Below are positions 49,890 to 58,265 of a DNA stretch of 64,000 bases, piece by piece. The position numbers and the translations under genes were made by a program. Numbering within the stretch: position 1 is the stretch's first letter; every line of letters begins with the position of its first letter. The notes under the pieces were generated by a model that worked only from the letters and a program-made list of their open reading frames with translations, was not told the origin of the DNA and did no database searches. The stretch is from Tipula vernalis (lineage: Eukaryota > Arthropoda > Insecta > Diptera > Tipulidae), in the NCBI GenBank assembly GCA_958295665.1, contig OY282559.1, positions 128,253,605-128,317,604 of the forward strand, in the 5' to 3' direction.

Positions 49890-50580
49890 CTGTAACAGTG
49901 TGGAACTGGACTGTTCATTGTAGCCTAATGTCTTTCGCATAAATGACACCCAGTACTTCATACATCACGTTACCAATCCTCTTACTGATAATACCTTTGA
50001 TAAATTGGGGACGAAACATGGCTTTTTTATCGTTTTGTAGCACCGCTGTGTGGATGAGTATGAATTAATACAAATTATTCAATTTCGTACTCGACAGGAG
50101 CACTTTTGCCTGAGCAATTTGAATTCAGATTCAGCTCAGACGCATTAGTCTACGAAGAATAAAATGTTCTCTTTGAGTCGAAAACACCAAATTCTCTCAA
50201 CCGACTCTTGTAATCAATACACTTAAATTGACTGTAGTTATCCGAATGGATGGTATGACGCACTACAAATAAACAAGAAACTTTATTTTACAGATTTAAT
50301 ACAACGAATTTGCTCAAGTGGTCCACAATTAGGGTTATAGTTTCCCCTTGACTTGATCTGGGATATGGGCCTAATATATCAACATAAACCCATTGCTTTG
50401 AGAGTTTCAAATTTTGATACGAATTCTTTCACCTGTTTTACCATAGCAGACCAGAAATAGAACCTCCTTAACCTCTCCAACGTTTTTGCTATTCTGCCGT
50501 GAGCCGAAATGGGGTTGGCGTGGTATTCCGTAATAAGACGTGGTCACATTCTAACCGGAATTCACATCTTCCACATTGAC
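49890..50580 (-). pseudogene. gypsy integrase, decayed
   Basis: The minus-strand text reads LITEYHANPISAHGRIAKTLERL and RFYFWSAMVKQVKEFVSK (the HHCC zinc-binding region; the two histidines are present but the CxxC end reads FETL), then VYVDILGPYPRSSQG across frames (core entry with its aspartate), VDHLSKF, SASYHPFG, and near the end MFRPQFIKGIISKRIGNVMYEV, typical of the gypsy integrase C-terminal domain. Stops interrupt every segment. Confidence 0.82.
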
Positions 50581-50699
50581 AAATCTGAGTGAATACCCAT
50601 TATTTTCGGTCCTAAATTCGGTCTCCCCGGAATTTTCGTTCAATTCCATTAAAACTTTTGAATCACTGCTATCGAGCACTTCGATAAAATTACAGTGCA

Positions 50700-51150
50700 C
50701 TTGAGATAAATTATCTGGAACTACATTAACCCTCCCCTTCGATGTTGAATAGTAAACCTGTATCCCTTTAGCTTAAGGCTCCACCTGTCCAGGTTACCAC
50801 TTAAGTCCCATAAGCCACTTCAAACTTACATGGTCTGTAAAAAGAGTAAATTCATACCACTATCTATGGTCGAAATTTCTTAATGGCGAGTATGGCTGCT
50901 AGACCCTCTAACTCGGTAATAGTATAATTTTTCTGCACATTCTTAGCTTCTGCATTGTCCTCTTTATTCTTATCTCCTTCATACTCGCGTCGCATCTAAT
51001 TAAAAACGAATCATCTTAAGAGGGATTGATCAAGACGGAAGCTGAAGTCAGACATTTTTTCAGATGTTCGAATGCTACATGTGCTTCAGAAGTCCACTGA
51101 AATCGACCCTTTTTGAGACAAGCATTTATTGGAGCGCTCACTGCGATATC
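50700..51150 (-). pseudogene. gypsy RT C-terminus and RNase H, broken
   Basis: On the minus strand: PINACLKKGRFQWTSEAHVAF and LKKCLTSASVLINPS (RT thumb/connection), then RCDAS (the first RNase H aspartate region), NYTITELEGLAAILAIKKFRP with its glutamate (TELE), and after a one-base shift EFTLFTDHVSLKWLMGLK with the TDH aspartate. The tail RFTIQHRRGGLM and NLSQVH matches the usual FDFxIxHRxGxxNVVADxLSR motif after RNase H. The catalytic residues are mostly visible but spread over different frames. Confidence 0.85.
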
Positions 51151-51289
51151 TAATCAGTTGACAAATTTTTGTACCTAAAAATCGAGCCCAAGATAGACAC
51201 AAAATTTGAACGATGAAACAATACAAAACTTAATAACTTTAGTGTGCTTTCCGAATGTCACTATGGTAATGTCAAATAGCCTATAATTT

Positions 51290-51490
51290 TATTTATAGTA
51301 CCGTTAGCTTTTGAAGTACTGGAATTCAGGTTATTTTATTTCAAATTTGAGGGATACGAACAAATTTCAAGAAATCTTTGCCTACAACGCTTATTGACGC
51401 TCCGGTATCTAATAGTCTCTACACTGGTGTTGAGCCTATTGGAACTTGCGTTTTTAGTCTGGTATCATTATATGACATTGATTTAATAAT
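51290..51490 (-). pseudogene. gypsy aspartic protease fragment, DTGAS intact
   Basis: The minus-strand translation gives TRLKTQVPIGSTPV, a stop, then RLLDTGASISVVGKDFLKF and VRIPQI. DTGAS (51,395-51,409) is the catalytic loop of retroviral-type aspartic proteases, and its aspartate is intact. The stop just upstream and another after VRIPQI prevent a functional product. Position between gag and RT/RNase H is as expected. Confidence 0.82.
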
Positions 51491-51599
51491 TTCCGATATG
51501 CAATGTTTAATACTCGTAATAGATCGTTTTTGACTGAAATAATTTATAGATCATCGTAGTTTATTTAGTTTTCACTATTTTAGTGGCAAATGGTTTGTC

Positions 51600-52148
51600 T
51601 GAGCTGCTGATGAAAACGGGTTTCCCACGTTAGCCGCACCACAATTAAAGAAAAAATCTCATTGAAAGGTTGGTGGGCCGAAATTTGTGACCGAGATCCC
51701 AGCAGAATAATGAAATAGGGGATTCCCGTATGAAATTGCACCTCGGCTCATTTCTACCAAACGATTCAATTGCTGGTTCTACTGGAGTTGCTATCCGATT
51801 AAAACTATAAGATTTTTGGTTTATATTGAGGAATTGTCTGAACCATGTCTATCGCGTTCACAAATCTTTTCCTAACCGAACCATCTGAAAAGTCCCTTGG
51901 GTCATATCCTGTCTCGCTTCACATTTCTTCATCTGAAAAGTCCCTTGGGTCATATCCTGTCTCGCTTCACATTTCTTCATATCATTGGCAAAACACTCGT
52001 AAATCCTCTAGAGATCCGATAGAGCATTGGTGCGTTAAATATTTCAATAGTATTCATATTTGAGGGCAGGATTCATGTTCTGGTACAACCTATAGATTAA
52101 TTCTCTCAGTTAAGAGATTTGCTAGCTTAGTGTTCAGTTTTTGAATAG
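51600..52148 (-). pseudogene. gypsy gag fragment with zinc-knuckle remnant and 48-bp tandem duplication
   Basis: With stops and frame changes, the minus strand reads LYQNMNPALKYE, IYECFANDMKKCEARQDM, then VEPAIESFGRNEPRCNF, FCWDLGHKF and (other frame) FNCGAANVG. Patterns like CxxxGHxxxxC and IYECFAxxxEKCEARQ-type text are usual near the end of gypsy Gag. A 48-bp unit (51,882-51,929 and 51,930-51,977) is exactly duplicated in tandem and keeps frame, adding 16 residues (KKCEARQDMTQGTFQM repeated). Confidence 0.65.
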
Positions 52149-52160
52149 TTGTTGCATAAA

Positions 52161-52966
52161 TAATTTTTATTATTTTGTACAATCACAAAACACCAACAGT
52201 TTTCACTTACTTAAAAATAAAAAACCCAAACTTTTTATTTTTGAATTTATTTACTTTTATTTATTTAAAATTACAACTAGTTTCGATCTTGTAAAGATCA
52301 TCTACAGGTAATTTTTTTGCAATTAAAAAAACTAAAGTAAAAAACAACTCTTATATATACAAAAAAATTTTGTTTAACAAGTAAAAAAAAATAAAAAGGA
52401 CTTATATATAAAAATAATAATAAAAAAAAAAATAAAAAATAAAAAAAAACGGAGGCGGACAAACCCACAAATTTAATTAAAAATAAGGGGTGTTGCGCTT
52501 GTTATGGTTAATTTTTAAAAGTTATTTTAAATAAGGGGGAATTAATTTTTGCATCATCTGTGTTCATGAGATGTGTGGTGTTGGCGATGTGGTATGACTC
52601 GTATGCGTCTAATTTCCATTTTTGATGTACTGTTTTTATTATTTTTGAAATAGTAGTGTCTATTTTGTGGTTATGGTGGAACATATGATATGCAACACTA
52701 GATTTATTCCAGTTGGCTTTTTCATGTTCTTTAAGCCTGGTGCTGAAATCTCTCGAAGTCTCGCCGATGTAGGTGTCCTGGCAATTAGAACATTTAATTT
52801 GGTAAATTCCAGACCGTAAATCTTGTGTTACCTTATCTTTAAAGTTGTTTAAATCCTTTTTAATGGTTGTTGATGGACGGGTGACAAGTTCTATGTTGTG
52901 TTTGTGGAAGACGCGCTTTAATTTAACCTCCTCATCAAATTCCGACTGCTCCATAGGTATATTAAA
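52161..52966 (-). pseudogene. Inverted partial Penelope-like copy: GIY-YIG endonuclease end and 3' UTR
   Basis: The minus-strand ORF (52,508-52,954) of 148 codons starts within the region MEQSEFDEEVK and carries the GIY-YIG domain: SGIYQIKCSNCQDTYIG, ETSRDFSTRLKEHEK and AYHMFHHNHKID. Compared with the right-hand copy it lacks 58 internal codons (174 bp, in frame) between EEVK and RVFHKHN, and otherwise differs by a few residues. The 3' UTR from 52,507 down to 52,161 matches the right copy in inverted orientation, including the AGATGATCTTTACAAGATCG dyad. Homology to the main copy starts at 52,966, three bases inside the point where the main copy carries its insertion. Confidence 0.9.
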
Positions 52967-53045
52967 ACTTTATCACATATAAAATTTTGAGACAAGAGAG
53001 TGAAAAAAAAGATAGTGCAAAAAATTTAAAACAATTCCTAAGTTC

Positions 53046-54632
53046 ATGAAAGTTAAGTTCGCAATAAATAATAATATCACTAACAAAGTGGAGAAAGTGA
53101 TTAAAAAGGTCTGGTTGAGGGAAGAAATTTGCAACAAATATTCTGTATTGAATGAACTAGAGCTCGAAACATATTACACACACTTGAAAATTACCTCAAA
53201 ATATTATTTAGATGGTGTAAAATTTAACTGTTTGTGGTTAGAGTTCGATAGTTATGTTCATAGGAGAATATTAAAAGTGCAGAAAAAACAAAACCAGATT
53301 CATCGCAAGAAAATTCAAAAACTCAAAAATAGCCGCAACATTAATATTAGAGAACGGGTTCCATTCATCGATAACTTCGTCCGCAACATGTCATCTACAG
53401 AATTTACAGTCAACGAATTAAAAATCCTCAACAAGGGGTTAAATTTTGCATCAAAACCTGCCGCAATAACTCGCTGCCCCTCCTTGGTCAAAAACAACAT
53501 TAGGTTTGAGGCACAGAAAATTATTCTTCAAAACAAAGGAAAGAAGGATAGCCAAGCCGCATCTACATTGAAAACCATCACGGCTCTCAAAAAAAAGAAG
53601 GACATCGTTTTTCTGAAAGCAGAAAATGGGAACGCGGTCGTCATTTTGGATAAACGGGATTACGATGAACGAGTATTATCAACAATAGCCGAAGGTCCAT
53701 ACAAACAACACACTTGGAGAAACAACAATCCAAGGGACCCTCTCAACAACATGGTCAAACAAGCCAAAAATGTAGCAAAGGAAATAGCAGCTATATTGAA
53801 TGATCGTCAATTAGAGTATAAATTTCACGTTACCAATCCGAAGGTGTCGAAGCTTTATGCATTGCCGAAAATTCATAAGCCCGGTAACAAGATGAGACCA
53901 ATTGCATCAAATATCTCGACACCTACAGAAAACATGGCTAAATGGTTGTTGAAAGAGCTGGAAATGATTCCACCACCAAAAGGATGCAGTATAATAAATT
54001 CAAAGGAGTTAGTGGAAAAACTAACAGATATAACATTAGCTCCTGCTGAAATATTAGTATCATTTGATGTGACAGCATTGTTCCCGAGTATCCCAATAAA
54101 AACGGCAATAAACAATTTGGAGGATCATCTTTTAAAAAATCAAGTACAAGCAAGTCTAATACAAGCTTACATCAAAATTGTCGATACATGCATGGAGCAG
54201 AATTTTGTTCAATTTCGAGATAAATTTTACCAGCAAACATCCGGAACATCCATGGGAAGCAAATTGGCGCCATATCTAAGCAACGTATTCATGAGCAACA
54301 TGGAGGAAAATCTAAAACAAAACTTCTACCTGTTCCCGAGGATTTAGCTTAGATATGTAAATGACATTTTTGCAATAGTGAAACAACCCCATTTGCCAGC
54401 TATTTTCAACCATATTAATACAATAGATCCAGCAATTAAGGTTACAATGGAAACCGAGGAAAATGGCATTTTGAACTTCCTGGATATAAAAATCATCCGA
54501 AATAATAACAATAAACTAAAATTTAGAATTTTTAGAAAGTCTACAAATACAAATAGATTCATAACAGTAGATTCATTTCACCATGTGACGCACAAGCAAG
54601 CAGCGTTTCATTCTATGGCGCATAGATTATTT
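53046..54632 (+). pseudogene. Penelope-like reverse transcriptase (first 529 codons), one stop and a mutated YVDD
   Basis: The ORF encodes an N-terminal basic, coiled-coil-prone region (residues 1-110), VPFIDNFVRNMSS, FTVNELKILNKGLNFA, then RT motifs: GNAVVILDKRDY, KLYALPKIHKPGNKMRPIAS, motif A LVSFDVTALFPSIPI with its aspartate, and motif B GTSMGSKLAPYLSNVFM. At codon 434 (54,345-54,347) a TAG stop occurs, and six codons later motif C reads YVND instead of YVDD; the frame otherwise stays open through AAFHSMAHRLF at 54,632. Both lesions are consistent with single G-to-A changes. The LPKIHKPG motif is diagnostic of Penelope-like elements. The enzyme would be inactive because of the lost metal-binding aspartate. 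Confidence 0.95.
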
Positions 54633-54644
54633 GGAATGATATCA

Positions 54645-54850
54645 AAGGGCCGAATGTCGAAGGGCCGAATGTCGAAGGGCCGAATTTGTCGAAGGGCCGA
54701 ATGTGTCGAAGGGCCGAATGTCGAAGGGCCGAATGTCGAAGGGCCGAATGGGTCGAAGGGCCGAATGGGTCGAAGGGCCGAATGGGTCGAAGGGCCGAAT
54801 GGGTCGAAGGGCCGAATCGGTCGAAGGGCCGAATGGGTCGAAGGGCCGAA
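54645..54850 (+). repeat. GGGCCGAAT minisatellite in the left arm, 13 units
   Basis: Thirteen GGGCCGAAT cores are joined by GTCGAA (15-bp unit) or GGGTCGAA, GTGTCGAA, TTGTCGAA and CGGTCGAA (17-bp unit). The 15-bp and 17-bp forms occur in clusters, with 15-bp forms nearer the outer end. All three frames stay open, which creates spurious ORFs rich in SKGRM, RRAEW and VEGPN. Confidence 0.95.
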
Positions 54851-55599
54851 TTTTTTTTTTTTGTTTTGCTTTTAGAATTATAATTTTTAAAATTTGTTGT
54901 TTTAAGGAATATTTGGTAATTTTTTTTTGTCAAATATAAATTAATTTCTTATGAATTTATGTATTTTATTATATTTAATCTTTGGATATTTTATCGACAA
55001 AAATATTGCATTAATTGAGGTTGTTTATATTTTGCGTTCCTTTTGGTATTATCAAGTGAAAAAATATTTGTACATAATAGGTATTTTACCAAAACCTAGT
55101 CTTATTATATCAATATAAATGAAATATATATGTAGGTATACACATATGTATTACTTTTGTAGTATAACCCGCTCGTATGTAATAACAAAAGGCGAAGGTT
55201 ATTTTTTTCAAATATGCGTACCAAATGTAAATAGATTTTAAATATGAAAAAAGAATTATGTCATAAAATGTCATAAAAATTTAATTTCCTCCTGTTTTTT
55301 AAACTGATAATAATATTCTTTCATTTACCAACTATGTTATTTCTAGAACATTATATAGTTTATTATTATTGTTTTAGAAAAAAAAAGTAAATAATGAATC
55401 CTAATTATCGGTCGGCTTTCTTTCAATCTAACTATACGAAAATGTATTTTTTTTCTCTGCACGACGAATACGTAACAAACAAAGGGATGGAAAGATTTTT
55501 AAAGGGTGGATCTACAAAAAAGAGTTTTATTGATGTTTTCCATTCATTAAATCATAAATTACAACATTATGTATTTTGGTAATCCTTTTATTCTATATA

Positions 55600-56165
55600 A
55601 TCCGCTCCTACGTGCGGCACGCAGTGCGACATGTTTGCTAATCCCGGCTCCTACGTCCCCCGAAGCTCAAATCTAAAGCCCCTCGGAGGGCTAAGCGGGG
55701 GGGAGCGCAGCGACCTCCCGCGTGTCCGTGAGAGTTACCGAAGCCGTTAGCCTCTACAATTCCAAGTTAAATTAGTCGATGTCATTTTTATTCAATTTAT
55801 TTTCCTCAGAATAGAGAAAAAAAAGTACGGGAAATTGTTATGCAAGATTTTATATTGCAGTATTTTATAATTGCAACTTTTTGTAATTGCAATATTTTGT
55901 AATGCAAAACTTACATACCCAAGTCAGTTCTCCTATGTCCCTTATTTTAAGTTGATTTTTTATATGGGCAGGCATTTATCTACATACATACATCAAGATG
56001 GTTCATATTCAATTAATAAAAAACAAATTGTAATAATTACACAAATTTTATTTAAAATTATAATTCCAGAAGTTAGTATCTCTTCTTGAGCTTTTCTTCT
56101 TTTTCTAGATATTTTTGTTATCTTTCTCTTAACTTTCTTTTTCTAGATATATTTGTCCATGATGT
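55600..56165. other. Central non-inverted segment of the foldback-like element, with a GC-rich hairpin islet
   Basis: This part lies between the two arms. Its first 160 bp (about 55,605-55,760) is strikingly GC-rich in otherwise AT-rich DNA and contains dyads: AGCCC-CTCGGA-GGGCT, and GCGGGGGG with CCTCCCGC across GAGCGCAGCGA (8-bp stem with one mismatch). GCTCCTACGT occurs twice. The rest is AT-rich, with a CTTTTTCTAGATAT duplication near 56,095-56,150. I recognise no RNA gene family in it. Confidence 0.7.
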
Positions 56166-56940
56166 AAATAGGTATATAGAATAACCAAAACACATAGTAC
56201 AACATTATTTATTTATGACTATGTACATGGACACATCAATAAAACTCTTTTTTGTAGATCCACCATTCAAAAATATTTCCATCCCTTTTTTTATGCATTC
56301 GTCGTGTAGAGCAAAATAATACATTTTCGTATAACGAGATTCAAAGAAAGCCGACCAATAATTAGGATTTTTTGTTCCAAAAGACAAATTCCACCATTTA
56401 ATTTTTGTTTTTCTAAAACAATAGTAATAAACTATATAATGGTATAGAAAATAACATCGTTCGAAAAGAATGAATATTATTATCAGTTTAAAGAACAGGA
56501 GTAAATTGAAATTTTATGACATTTTATGACCAAATTCTTTTTTCTTATTTAAAATCTATTTCCATTTGGTACGCATATTTGAAAAAAATAACCTTCGCCT
56601 TTTGTTATTATATACGAGCGGGTTATACTACAAAATTAATACATATGTGCATACCTGCATATATATTCCATTTATATTGATATATGAAGACTTGATTTTG
56701 GTAAAATACTTATTATGTACAAATATTTTTTCACTTGATAATACCAAAAGGAACGCAAAATATAAACAACCTCAATTAATGCAATATTTTTGTCGATAAA
56801 ATATCCAAAGATTAAATATAATAAAATACAGAAATTCATAAGAAATTAATTTATATTTAACAAAAAAAAATTACCAAATATTCCTTAAAACAACAAATTT
56901 TAAAAATTATATTTCTAAAAACAAAACAAAAAAAAAAAAA

Positions 56941-57196
56941 AATTCGGCCCTTCGACCCATTCGGCCCTTCGACCCATTCGGCCCTTCGACCCATTCGGCC
57001 CTTCGACCTATTCGGCCCTTCGATATTCGGCCCTTTGACACTTTCGGCCCTTCGACACATTCGGCCCTTTGACATTCGGCCCTTCGACATTCGGCCCTTC
57101 GACACATTCGGCCCTTCGACCCATTCGGCCCTTCGACATTCGGCCCTTCGACATTCGGCCCTTCGACATTCGGCCCTTTGAAATTCGGCCCTTCGT
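56941..57196 (-). repeat. GGGCCGAAT minisatellite in the right arm, 16 units
   Basis: Sixteen inverted copies of the same core (TTCGGCCC on the plus strand), again as 15-bp and 17-bp units, with GACCC-linked 17-bp forms clustered toward the inside and 15-bp forms toward the outer end. The mirror layout of the unit types in both arms suggests that the arms have been homogenised against each other or were copied as a whole. Copy number differs (16 versus 13), so slippage has continued since. Confidence 0.95.
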
Positions 57197-57213
57197 ACCC
57201 ATTCCGATTATTT

Positions 57214-57843
57214 AATATACCTGTGGAGCAGTCGGAATTTGATGAGGAGGTTAAATTTATTCAGAACGCGGCCGTAGCCAATGGGTATTCTACTCAATTT
57301 ACTGATAACATTATCAACGAGCACAAAGCCAAGCACATCAAATCATCACTCACCACATTACAACCAGCCATGGAAACGGTGAATACTACTAGAGTCAGCG
57401 TTCCATACTTTCCGGATATCACCAATAAACTTCAGCGCGTCTTCCACAAACACAACATAGAACTTGTCACCCGTCCATCAACAACCATTAAAAAGGATTT
57501 AAACAACTTTAAAGATAAGGTAACACAAGATTTACGGTCTGGAATTTACCAAATTAAATGTTCTAATTGCCAGGACACCTACATCGGCGAGACTTCGAGA
57601 GATTTCAGCACCAGGCTTAAAGAACATGAAAAAGCCAACTGGAATAAATCTAGTGTTGCATATCATATGTTCCACCATAACCACAAAATAGACACCACTA
57701 TTTCAAAAATAATAAAAACAGTACATCAAAAATGGAAATTAGACGCATACGAGTCATACCACATCACCAACACCACAAATCTCATGAACACAGATGATGC
57801 AAAAATTAATTCCCCCTTATTTAAAATAACTTTTAAAAATTAA
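57214..57843 (+). pseudogene. Penelope-like element C-terminal part with GIY-YIG endonuclease (209 codons)
   Basis: From 57,214 the reading frame resumes exactly where it stops at 54,632, so without the insertion the element would have one 738-codon frame plus stop. This part contains VEQSEFDEEVKFIQNAAVAN, a basic linker with TTLQPAMETVNTTRVSVPYF and QRVFHKHNIELV (typical region between RT and endonuclease), then the GIY-YIG domain: SGIYQIKCSNC (GIY at 57,541-57,549), TYIGETSRDFSTRLKEHEK (YIG, Arg, and the EH with glutamate) and a CxxC pair at KCSNC. The domain looks intact. An apparent ATG at 57,178 lies in the insertion and is not the native start. Confidence 0.95.
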
Positions 57844-58197
57844 CTATAACAAGCGCAACACCCCTTATTTTTAATTAAATTTGTGGGTTTGTCCGCCTCC
57901 GTTTTTTTTTTATTTTTTTTTTTTTTTTTTATTATTATTTTTATATATAAGTCCTTTTTATTTTTTTTTACCTGTTAAACAAACATTTTTTGTATATATA
58001 AGAGTTGTTTTTTACTTTAGTTTTTTTAATTGCAAAAAAATTACCTGTAGATGATCTTTACAAGATCGAAACTAGTTGTAATTTTAAATAAATAAAAGTA
58101 AATAAATTCAAAAATAAAATGTTTGGGTTTTTTATTTTTAAGTAAGTGAAAACTGTTGGTGTTTTTTGATTGTACAAAATAATATTAATTATAAAAA
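57844..58197 (+). other. Penelope-like 3' UTR (right copy)
   Basis: AT-rich sequence with long T and A/T runs after the stop codon. It contains the dyad GATGATCTTTACAAGATC at about 58,050-58,070 and ends with AAAACTGTTGGTG and GATTGTACAAAATAAT. The inverted left copy has the same text, so both 3' ends share sequence to within about 35 bp of the candidate target-site duplication on the left. Confidence 0.8.
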
Positions 58198-58265
58198 GAT
58201 CACTTACGTCACTCCGCTTCAAAAAAAAAAAAATTTTTTAAAAATGTTTAATATTGTTGCATAAA

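Larger units (their letters stand above)
49880..52148 (-). mobile_element. Second degenerate Ty3/gypsy retrotransposon
   Basis: The minus strand from 52,148 to 49,880 holds gag, protease, the end of RT, RNase H and integrase in canonical gypsy order, compressed to about 2.3 kb by internal deletions (most of the RT is missing). Stop codons and frameshifts are scattered throughout. The right end is interrupted by the Penelope-like insertion at 52,149; sequence to the right of that insertion (from 58,266) may be the rest of this element. Confidence 0.85.
54633..57205. mobile_element. Foldback-like DNA element, 2,573 bp, with minisatellite-headed terminal inverted repeats
   Basis: The element starts GGAATG (54,633) and ends CATTCC (57,205), perfect inverted termini, and is flanked by the 8-bp direct repeat GATTATTT at 54,625-54,632 and 57,206-57,213. 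Each arm opens with an array of GGGCCGAAT-based units, 13 on the left and 16 inverted on the right, followed by about 750 bp of further inverted homology (for example AAATTTGTTGTTTTAAGGAA near 54,890 and its complement near 56,890). The arms total about 970 bp and 1,040 bp around a centre of about 560 bp. No transposase is evident, so it is non-autonomous. An 8-bp duplication fits hAT, P, Merlin or some MULE-type transposases; the superfamily is unresolved. The structure resembles foldback elements. Confidence 0.92.
52149..58265. mobile_element. Penelope-like element complex: main copy, inverted 5' partial copy and an internal insertion
   Basis: The main copy runs on the plus strand from about 52,967 to about 58,197 and encodes RT plus GIY-YIG endonuclease, split by an insertion at 54,633-57,205. 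A 5'-truncated partial copy lies inverted on its left (52,161-52,966). The outer 3' ends of the two copies therefore point away from each other and form inverted arms. A 12-bp word, TTGTTGCATAAA, occurs at 52,149-52,160 and 58,254-58,265 just outside the arms and is a candidate target-site duplication. Such partial tandem or inverted copies are a known habit of Penelope-like elements. Between 58,198 and 58,253 lies an A/T-rich tail present only at the right end. Confidence 0.88.

Noticed and set aside
53315..54153. Minus-strand ORFs within the Penelope RT
   Set aside because: Shadows of the plus-strand RT frame.
55394..56387. A conserved gene in both arms of the foldback-like element (NPNYxSAFF, GGSTKKSFIDV)
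   Set aside because: Both arms encode similar 60-residue peptides, but they are inverted copies of each other and the differences between them are mostly nonsynonymous plus an indel, so no coding constraint is visible.
54613..57202. SKGRM/RRAEW/VEGPN repeat proteins at both ends of the foldback-like element
   Set aside because: They are translations of the 15/17-bp minisatellite; all frames are open and the longest one is only the Penelope frame running into the insertion.
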